DNA from: an uncultured Candidatus Nitrosopumilus sp.
Lineage (GTDB): Archaea; Thermoproteota; Nitrososphaeria; Nitrososphaerales; Nitrosopumilaceae
DNA length: 64,000 bases
Direction of reading: 5' to 3'
Assembly (NCBI GenBank): GCA_905612485.1
Contig: CAJQSE010000026.1
Location: 1-64,000 of the forward strand
Shown here: positions 18,528 through 25,347 of the stretch, in pieces
Layout of the letters: every line of letters begins with the position of its first letter
How positions within the stretch are numbered: position 1 is the stretch's first letter
The notes under the pieces: model-generated
Seen by the model: only the letters and a program-made list of their open reading frames with translations
Database searches by the model: none
Told to the model about the DNA's origin: nothing
Made by a program: the position numbers and the translations under genes

Positions 18528-19541
18528 TTATGCCTTAGCAACTTTTAGTAAATCTGAAATTTTGATTTTCATTCCAAATCTGTCTTCGTTCTTTTTCATG
18601 TAACGGAAAATTGCAATAAAGTCTGGCAGTGCTTTGAGAAAGCTAAAGTTTTTCTGAATCTTTGCATGTACAAAATTAAAGACTTTGGCATATACCTTGT
18701 AGTGTTCCTCAACTGCTTTTTCATATGCTGCAAAGTCATGCATATTTTCAAGAAATATATCTACACACTGCATTGAAGGAATAATTCCTTCACCAAGTAA
18801 TGCGTATACTGTACCAATTGATTCTCCAACTCCTACTACTTTACCTGAATAGTATGGTTTGCATTTATTTGGAGTTGCTAATCTAATTGGACGACCTTTT
18901 GTTTGAATGATTTTACCGCCATGTTTTTTCAAAAATCTATCTGTTGCTTTTATGTGGTCTTTATTGTAATCACCTGCACCAATATGTGCAAGTTTTTCAC
19001 CTAGTGGGAAATACCAAAAGTAACCTGACATTCCTGGAAATGGCTCAATGTAAAAGTCATCATATGGAACTTTGTCTTCGTATTCTACTTTGTATTCATA
19101 AGTTGGTAAAAAGAAATCTTCTTTCATTTTTGGTAAATACATTCTGCTAAATCCAGTACAATCAACAATCATGTCGTATTCTTTTTCTAACTCTTCAAGT
19201 TTTGGAGCTTGACCGTAAATTACTTTTGAATCTTTAATGAAATCTTTGATTAATCCTAATTTGTTATACGTACATAATCCCTTTAAGCCAATATCAAATT
19301 TAACATTGTCATTCATTTTTACATGCATTTGTTTTCCATCATGAATTAGAAAGTCATCAAAATCCCTTCCAGTCTTTTTACAAAATTCTATTAATTCAGA
19401 TTTTATTGTACCCCATGCACAAATTGAATCATGTCTTTCCTCTATGGCTCTTTCATAACCTGTAACGTCATGTTCTGAGTCTTTTAGTCGAGCCATCAAA
19501 TAACTTCCAGCTACACCCATTCCCATTACAGCAATCTTCAA
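18528..19541 (-). CDS. Geranylgeranyl-reductase-family flavoprotein
   Basis: FAD-dependent oxidoreductase of the geranylgeranyl reductase group, which saturates isoprenoid chains of lipids or quinones. The FAD site GMGVAGSYLMARL is at residues 7-19 with E30 as the ribose-binding acid. A second FAD motif, VDCTGFSR, is near 126-133, and GVGESIGTVYALLGEGI near 228-244 matches the family GD motif region. The start is TTG at 19541, with CTATTTATTAG on the minus strand (about 19563-19573) some 25 bases upstream. The neighbouring UbiE-, UbiC- and UbiA-like genes suggest quinone rather than membrane-lipid reduction, but this is inference. Confidence 0.82.
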   Translation of the reverse strand: MKIAVMGMGVAGSYLMARLKDSEHDVTGYERAIEERHDSICAWGTIKSELIEFCKKTGRDFDDFLIHDGKQMHVKMNDNVKFDIGLKGLCTYNKLGLIKDFIKDSKVIYGQAPKLEELEKEYDMIVDCTGFSRMYLPKMKEDFFLPTYEYKVEYEDKVPYDDFYIEPFPGMSGYFWYFPLGEKLAHIGAGDYNKDHIKATDRFLKKHGGKIIQTKGRPIRLATPNKCKPYYSGKVVGVGESIGTVYALLGEGIIPSMQCVDIFLENMHDFAAYEKAVEEHYKVYAKVFNFVHAKIQKNFSFLKALPDFIAIFRYMKKNEDRFGMKIKISDLLKVAKA

Positions 19542-19597
19542 GATGTTTTTTGAATCCTTGAACTCTAATAAATAGACTATCTGAAACCCATTTTTGT

Positions 19598-19643
19598 AGC
19601 ACTAATTGGAGTTCATCTACCACTAGTACAAGTTGGTAGTGCT
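19598..19643. promoter_or_regulatory. Inverted repeats between two divergent promoters
   Basis: AGCACTA (19598-19604) pairs with TAGTGCT (19637-19643), and inside it CTACCA (19617-19622) pairs with TGGTAG (19634-19639). The two pairings overlap and compete. They lie between the minus-strand promoter of the flavoprotein gene and the plus-strand TATA at 19645-19653, where an operator would be expected. No protein is known to bind here. Confidence 0.35.
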
Positions 19644-19644
19644 C

Positions 19645-19653
19645 ATTATATAG
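19645..19653 (+). promoter_or_regulatory. TATA box for the candidate RNA
   Basis: ATTATATAG followed by a 150-base segment without a protein-coding frame. Initiation is expected near 19676. Confidence 0.45.
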
Positions 19654-19675
19654 AAAAATTGACTTTACATAATTA

Positions 19676-19830
19676 CAAGACCCAGTCTGTCATCTGTAAC
19701 CCTAGTTTCAGATTTTAAGACAAAATCACTGTCATCAGAAACGGACACTCTCTGATCTTAAGTGAAATGGGCTCTCATCGGATTACCTACTTGGTATTGA
19801 TCTGGAGCCCACGGTCTTATTTTTTTTAAC
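19676..19830 (+). ncRNA. Candidate structured noncoding RNA
   Basis: This is the bulk of the only gene-free stretch longer than 300 bases (19542-19869). It is visibly richer in G+C than its surroundings and holds three nested or successive stems: GTTTC/GAAAC (19705-19709 with 19738-19742) enclosing GATTTT/AAAATC (19711-19716 with 19722-19727); CACT/AGTG (19746-19749 with 19761-19764); and TGGGCTC/GAGCCCA (19768-19774 with 19805-19811) enclosing TACC/GGTA with loop TACTT. A T-rich run at 19819-19827 could end transcription. It has no C/D or clear H/ACA boxes and no match that I recognise to RNase P or SRP RNA. It may be an independent RNA or a leader of the methyltransferase gene. Confidence 0.55.
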
Positions 19831-19860
19831 TTTGAAAAAAGGGATAAAATCTATAGGTAA
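19831..19860 (+). repeat. Promoter repeat, copy 1
   Basis: A 30-base sequence of TTTG, a run of A, then GGGATAAAATCTAT and GGTAA. It is nearly identical to 21716-21744. ATAAAATC serves as the TATA box, centred about 24 bases before the methyltransferase ATG, so the transcript should be leaderless. Confidence 0.6.
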
Positions 19861-19869
19861 TATTGGATA

Positions 19870-20556
19870 ATGATGATTAAGGAAAATCCAAAAGATTTGG
19901 TTCCTACATTTTTTACCAATACTTCTAATTCATATGATGATATAGTGCATTGGACTACTTTTGGGAAAGACTCTCTTTGGAAACATAAGATTTTAGAACA
20001 ATTATCTGATCAAAAAACAGTATTAGATCTTGCATGTGGTACGGGAATCCTTACAAAACAAATTGCAGAAAAATTACCGCAAGCAAAAATTACTGGTGTG
20101 GATATTACTAAAAACTATCTTGAAAAAGCAAAAAAAAAATTAATGTCATATCCAAATATCTCTTTTGTAAATCAAGATGCTGAAAAACTTAATTTAGGAA
20201 AAAAATTTGATTGTATTACAACATCTTATTTGCCAAAATATTGTACCGCTAAAATTTTGATAAAAAATTGCATTGAACATCTGAATGTAGATGGGAAAAT
20301 AATTTTACATGATTTTACATATCCAAAAAATTTCTTTGTACGAAAAATGTGGAATTTGTACTTTAAACTACTTTATTTTCTAGGGTTTTTTATTCCTAAT
20401 TGGAAAAATGTATTTGTTGATCTGCCTTCTCTGATAAGGGACACAAATTGGGTTAAAGAATATGAAGAAACTATGAGAGATTATGGACTGACAGTTCACA
20501 GACAAGATTTGACTTGGGGCACTTCAGCTATTATTGTTGGAATCAAGACTGCCTAA
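19870..20556 (+). CDS. Class I SAM methyltransferase, UbiE-like
   Basis: A 228-residue methyltransferase. SAM motif I, LDLACGTG, is at 52-59, the acidic residue D78 follows in GVDIT, and the post-motif region DAEKLNLGKKFDCITTSYLPKY is typical. N-terminal VPTFFTNTSNSYDDIVHWTTFGKD resembles UbiE/MenG methyltransferases, which begin similarly before motif I. A hydrophobic stretch around 160-178 may touch the membrane. Its substrate is unproven; the neighbours point to a prenylated quinone. It overlaps the UbiC-like gene end to end by 33 bases on the opposite strand. Confidence 0.8.
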   Translation: MMIKENPKDLVPTFFTNTSNSYDDIVHWTTFGKDSLWKHKILEQLSDQKTVLDLACGTGILTKQIAEKLPQAKITGVDITKNYLEKAKKKLMSYPNISFVNQDAEKLNLGKKFDCITTSYLPKYCTAKILIKNCIEHLNVDGKIILHDFTYPKNFFVRKMWNLYFKLLYFLGFFIPNWKNVFVDLPSLIRDTNWVKEYEETMRDYGLTVHRQDLTWGTSAIIVGIKTA

Positions 20557-20952
20557 TTTTATTTCTTCAATTATAGTAAACCAAACTACTTCATTATGAA
20601 TAATTTGATATTCTCTTAATGCACTATTTTCATCTTGATTTAATGACAGCATTTTTCTGGTAGCCTTGATATTATTCATATTGAGAATTGTTCCAATTCC
20701 ACGTTTTTTCTTTAATAGATCTGTAATAATTACTTCAGGTAAGACTGCAGAATCAAATTTTGCATTAGCTTTTATGACTGGAAATTCTTGTGCTGAAATT
20801 GAAATATTTCTCACAAATTGGCCTGAAGAATTTTTATTTTGCTCTACAACTTGTAATTTAATATTGCAATTTAGTGCTTCACCTAAAACCGTTACAACTT
20901 GACCTACAGGAGCATCTAATATTTTATTTAACAAACCTTCAATTTTATTCAA
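20524..20952 (-). CDS. Chorismate-lyase-like (UbiC/DUF98) protein
   Basis: A 142-residue protein resembling the archaeal DUF98/UbiC-like fold. The pattern is a basic NISISAQEFPVIKANAKF segment, then LPEVIITDLLKKKRGIGTILNM, where family members have the LP...LL...G-IG-IL block lining the active site, then a C-terminal acidic strand. UbiC enzymes release pyruvate from chorismate to make 4-hydroxybenzoate; activity here is not shown. It lies 24 bases downstream of the UbiA-like gene on the same strand. Sequence identity to the family seems remote, so the name is tentative. Confidence 0.55.
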   Translation of the reverse strand: MNKIEGLLNKILDAPVGQVVTVLGEALNCNIKLQVVEQNKNSSGQFVRNISISAQEFPVIKANAKFDSAVLPEVIITDLLKKKRGIGTILNMNNIKATRKMLSLNQDENSALREYQIIHNEVVWFTIIEEIKLGSLDSNNNS

Positions 20953-20976
20953 TACAATGTAATGTGTTTTAATGAA

Positions 20977-21681
20977 TTAAAGGTATCTTGCTAAAAAAAA
21001 TAAAACTGTACCAATTATCGTCGTAGATGTTATAATTTTGAGTATTGTTTCTTTTTTATAATATATTTCATAATTTGCATTTTGTTGTTTTAGAATTTTA
21101 TATTTTCTTGATGTGGTGATTAGGATATAGCTTGCAAAACCTGCAATTGCAGATAAAATTATTGTCTCAATTGATATTGTGTTTGATTGAATTGCAGCTC
21201 CTGCGAACACAGGCATAATCCCCCATGATATAACAAATGATGTATCGTTGTGAAATTTCCCCTTAAATAATTCCAGATTATATGCAAAAAGAAAAAACCC
21301 TTCGATGATTCCTATTGGAAATAATAACCATGAATCTAAAAACGCATAATGTAATCCAATTGAAAAAGATATGACTAATGAAATAATTGATACAATCCAA
21401 ATTTTTCTATGTGATATGTGACCCCACGGCTTTTTTTTACTTCCCAATGCATCAAGACAATGTGCTGCTATCCCAATTGCAAAAAAGTAGAGTAAACCAA
21501 TAGCTACTATTCGATTAAGATCATGTTCTACTGAAAGAGAACCCCATATTGCAAATGACACCACCATTCCAGTATAAGGTAAAAACAAAATTCCTACTGA
21601 TAATCTAAAATTTCGTGAACCAAATTTTGGGACAAACCATTCAGATAATCTGTCATTTTCCATTATTTTTTTAAATAGCAA
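20977..21681 (-). CDS. Polytopic membrane protein, possibly UbiA-like
   Basis: A 234-residue protein with about seven hydrophobic segments. The short motif HCLDALGSKKKPWG after the second segment and the YNLELFKGKFHND region after the fifth occupy the places of the two Asp-rich prenyl-diphosphate loops of UbiA prenyltransferases, but neither is a full NDxxDxxxD. It may therefore be a diverged UbiA-family member or an unrelated membrane protein. Co-orientation with a UbiC-like gene and the nearby UbiE-like and reductase genes favour isoprenoid chemistry. Function not established. Confidence 0.5.
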   Translation of the reverse strand: MLFKKIMENDRLSEWFVPKFGSRNFRLSVGILFLPYTGMVVSFAIWGSLSVEHDLNRIVAIGLLYFFAIGIAAHCLDALGSKKKPWGHISHRKIWIVSIISLVISFSIGLHYAFLDSWLLFPIGIIEGFFLFAYNLELFKGKFHNDTSFVISWGIMPVFAGAAIQSNTISIETIILSAIAGFASYILITTSRKYKILKQQNANYEIYYKKETILKIITSTTIIGTVLFFLARYL

Positions 21682-21715
21682 TAATCCCTAATAGGCAGTA
21701 TTATTGTCGTGTATA

Positions 21716-21744
21716 TTTGAAAAAGGGATAAAATCTATGGGTAA
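21716..21744 (+). repeat. Promoter repeat, copy 2
   Basis: Second copy of the element at 19831-19860, with one A fewer in the run and A replaced by G in CTATGGG. ATAAAATC is again about 25 bases before an ATG (21756). Confidence 0.6.
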
Positions 21745-21755
21745 TAGGCTACATT

Positions 21756-22184
21756 ATGAAAACAATAGCTGTAGTTGCAATTGTAATTGCAGTTGGTATA
21801 TTCATTGGAATTATAGCTACTGCTGATTATGGTGATTTTGTCAAAGAACGAGAATTGAGAAATCTCGAGTTATCTTACTATGAATTACAGCAGAAAATAA
21901 AGCAATGTGAAGAACTATCTGGCTATTCTCAAGAAACATGTTACATTGAATTAAAACGATTCGAAGAGAGTCATGAGAAAATGATTGTAAGGTATGAGGG
22001 ATTTACAGGTCTTGAAGTTTATCATATGGCAAAGGATGGAAAAAATTCTCTAATTCAAAATAATCAGTTTTGGGATTCTTATGAAGAACAAATTCAAAAT
22101 TGTCGTGAAACCTGGCTTGGTAATGAGGAAGGATTGAATTCATGTATTACACAAGTTCATAGAGAATTAGATATTGAGAATTAA
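21756..22184 (+). CDS. Membrane-anchored coiled-coil hypothetical protein
   Basis: A 142-residue protein with one N-terminal hydrophobic segment (residues 2-24) that would act as an uncleaved anchor or signal. The rest is charged and helical, and includes four cysteines in two pairs (C38 and C47; C117 and C129) that could form disulfides outside the cell. No family recognised. The ATG fits leaderless initiation from the copied promoter element. Confidence 0.6.
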   Translation: MKTIAVVAIVIAVGIFIGIIATADYGDFVKERELRNLELSYYELQQKIKQCEELSGYSQETCYIELKRFEESHEKMIVRYEGFTGLEVYHMAKDGKNSLIQNNQFWDSYEEQIQNCRETWLGNEEGLNSCITQVHRELDIEN

Positions 22185-22332
22185 TTTTGTATTTGCAATA
22201 AGATGCCGCCATCAAAACAATCCTTACAAATCCAGTTTGGCTTCTCAGAACCTTTCTTAAAATTATCTGGATCAAAAGTGACCCCAACAAATTTGACATC
22301 TTTAAGAATTGGTATTTTGTTTTTGTTTTCAT
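22181..22332 (-). CDS. Small CxxC protein, probable one-base indel near start
   Basis: A good coding frame for a protein of about 50 residues, with VKFVGVTFDPDNFKKG, then NWICKDCFDGG, ends at 22181. The frame has no ATG, GTG or TTG before an upstream stop. An ATG at 22332 is in another frame; one extra A in the A-rich run near 22315-22328 would join it as MKTKNKIPILKDV. Alternatively a leaderless ATT start at 22342 would be 26 bases from a minus-strand TATA (AACTATATCGG, 22373 to 22363). The CxxC may bind a metal. The gene overlaps the end of its neighbour by 4 bases. Confidence 0.45.
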
Positions 22333-22474
22333 AATATAAAATTCGTTTTTATGATATTAAAGCCGATATAGTTAGAAAATGTACTAGAGAAGTTTTAATA
22401 TGATGGCACTGAAAAATAATCTTAATTTTTTCTTATCTGAAAATTGTTTTTATTTTTTTTAAATCACTAATTAA

Positions 22475-25343
22475 TTATTCAATTAGTATTGCTGGTTTGA
22501 ATGGTCTTGCATGTCTTGCCTTACCTTTAGGGTCATAGATGTCCTTATCAGTTGCTCCAAACACTTGAATCTCTACGCCAAATTCTTTTTTGCCAATACT
22601 TGCCAACTCTGCAGATAGAAATTGCTTTTCATCAAATTCTTTTGATTCTAATTTTATTGCTTTAATCTCTTCAGATTCTGAATGCAAGTCTTTGATTACT
22701 TTTTGGATATAGTCTGGCATTTTTTTTAGCATCTGTAGTTTGAGGATCTGCAATTAGTTCTTTCATTACTACTCCCATATTGTTTTGACCTCCTACCATA
22801 ATTCCTAAAATTTTTCTATACACTTTAGATTTGAATTCATCCGAGTTTACATAAATTACAATTTTTTGTGGAATAATTTTTGTAATTTTTAAAATATTTG
22901 CAATATCATCAATTGTTGATTTTAGTAATTCCTCGGATTGAATTGATGTGACATCTACGTCTTCTTTTGAAAATTCTGGCCATGCTGATTTTGATGCAAG
23001 TTCAGTGTATCCTAGTTTTTCCCACATCTCTTCTGCAACATGTGGTGCAAATGGAGACAACATTGCAACTCTGACAGAATTAATTTTGTGTAATATTCCT
23101 GAAACATTATCTCTTCCTTTGGCATCTACTCTCTTTGCATACCAACTCAAATCAGATTCAAATGAAAATAGTATATCCTGAAGACCTTCACGTAGCCTCA
23201 TTTTCTCAACTGCTTCTGTAACTTGGGCTATCATTCCTTGAGTTTTTGATAAAATCCACTTATCTTCAGCCTCCAAATCCCCAATTTGTGCTGCTTTGAG
23301 AGTACTACACTCCTCTAAAAGTGCTTCAAGCTTGTTTTGAATGCCTGAAACTGATTCCATGTTAAAGTCAGCGTCTTGAAGCAATTCAGCTGATGAGATA
23401 ATTGCTAATCTAATTGGGTCTGCCCCATAATCTTTGATTGCTGTTCTGAGTGGAATAATATTTCCCATACTCTTACTCATTTTTGCACCATCCATCATTA
23501 CAGAACCATTAACAACAATTTCTTTTGGCCATAATTTTTTCTCAAATATTGCAACGTGGTTTAAGACAAAAAATGACAAGTGATTTTGAACTAGATCTCG
23601 TCCTGAATGTCTTGAATCAACTGGATAAAAGTATAGGAATTCTTTTTTGACCATACCAATTACATCTTTAGATAATTTTGATGTGCTAACAGCTAGTGTA
23701 ATGTCCCCTTTATCTAATAAAACATAATCAAAGAATTCTTTTGTAAGGTTTTCAGGTTTTAGTGTTCCATCATTTACAAATCTTGACATGGTGTAGTATG
23801 CCATGTAAATTACACTGTCAGACAAACTCTCAACAATCCAATCTTTATCCCACGGTAGTTTAGTTCCCAATCCTTGTTGTCTTGCACATGCTCTTTCGTG
23901 TAGCCAATCAATTACCTCTTTGAACTCTGTTGTAATTTTACTTGGTAAGATATTCATTTCATCAAAACAATTTCTTGCAGTTTCTTTCCATTCTTCATCT
24001 CCGTAATTCAAAAACCATTGATTGTTCAAAATTTTAACAACACATTCTGTTCCACAACGACATTTTACTGGAGCATTTTCAAGTACTGGGAATTTTTCTA
24101 AATGATTATTTTCTTGTAGCCATGCCATTACTTTGTCTCGACCAAATTGCACTTTTTCATTATTAAAAATATCACATTTTTCATTTAACTTTCCATCTGT
24201 GAATTCTTTGAGATACAATTCTTTTGTAGCTTCTTCTAGTTTTTCATCTGTTTGGTTTGAAACTCCTAATTTTTCACAAATCTGTTTTGCAGGATATGTG
24301 TCATACCCTGGAGTAACAATAATTGGAATAGGCTCAATTTTGGACGCTAATTCATGGTTTTTAGCCTTGAGATCCATTAATGCCTGGTAATCCTTTGGAG
24401 CGTGAGCTGGCACTGACATTACAAGGCCTGTTCCCATTCCAGGCTCTACAAATTCTGCAGGTAAGATTGGAATTTCTGCTCCATTATGTGTCGTAGCGTA
24501 TTTTCCAATAATTTCACTACCTTGCATATCGCCAATTATTTTGACTTCTTTTTCAAAGAATTCTATTTTCTTTGCACATTGCTCAGATATTATCCATGTT
24601 TCATTATCTACTGAAACTTTTTTGTATGTTACATTTGGATTGACCCACAAATTAGTTACGCCAAAAATTGTTTCAGGTCTTAATGTTGTAACTGGGAAAA
24701 TAAATTCACCAAACTTGAATTTAACTAGGAAATTTTTATCATCAATTTTTGGTTCAACGTCTCCCATTGTATCGTGTTGTGATACTGGGTTTTGATCTTT
24801 AGGACACCATCCAACTGGGTGTGAACCTTGAATAATTTTACCATTTTCTTTTAGTATTGTAATTTGCCATTCAATAAATTTCTGATACCCTGGAACTATA
24901 GTGGTGAACTCTCGTCTCCAATCAATTGAATATCCCATCTCTATCATTCCAGATTTTATCTCTTCATGAAAATAATCTGCAATATTTATTGGTTCAACAA
25001 ATGTTTTGATGGTTTCCTCTGGAACATGATATATATTTCTTAATCCATAAAGGATTTCTTTTTCTCCAGATTGAATTCTCTTTGCCATTCCTAACACTGG
25101 AGTACCAGTATAATGAAATCCCATTGGAAACAATACGTTATACCCCTGCATTCTGTAAAACCTTGCATGAACATCAGCTAGTGTGTATGTTCTTCCATGT
25201 CCGATGTGTTGTGGAGAGTTTGGATATGGATAAGCTACTGTGATAAATTTTTTTGGTTTCTCATTTGGATTTGTTTCAAAGTCTTTTGACTCGTTCCATT
25301 TAGATTGCCATTTAGTTTCTATTTCATTCCAGTTAATCGTCAT
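22475..25343 (-). CDS. leuS: Leucyl-tRNA synthetase, frameshifted near the end
   Basis: Class I synthetase charging tRNA-Leu. HIGH is at residues 46-49 (PQHIGHG), the KMSKS loop is in DGAKMSKSMGN, and an archaeal-type editing domain lies between. The first frame stops at 22671, ending in an unrelated tail. The next frame supplies the conserved C-terminal domain, from MPDYIQKV to RPFKPAILIE. Reading the A8 run (plus-strand T8 at 22720-22727) as A7 gives a full 955-residue enzyme. Since the enzyme is essential, a sequencing indel is most likely; slippage or recoding is the alternative. It follows alaS by 4 bases. Confidence 0.9.
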
Positions 25344-25347
25344 AATA

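Noticed and set aside
19676..19830. RNase P RNA, SRP RNA or a C/D box guide
   Set aside because: None of the conserved core sequences or the C and D boxes could be found on either strand.
22147..22332. A 61-residue hydrophobic minus-strand protein
   Set aside because: It is read in the wrong frame of the small CxxC gene; the neighbouring frame has far better protein character.
22475..22753. A separate 92-residue gene downstream of leuS
   Set aside because: Its sequence is the normal C-terminal domain of LeuRS in another frame; it is a part of leuS after a one-base indel.
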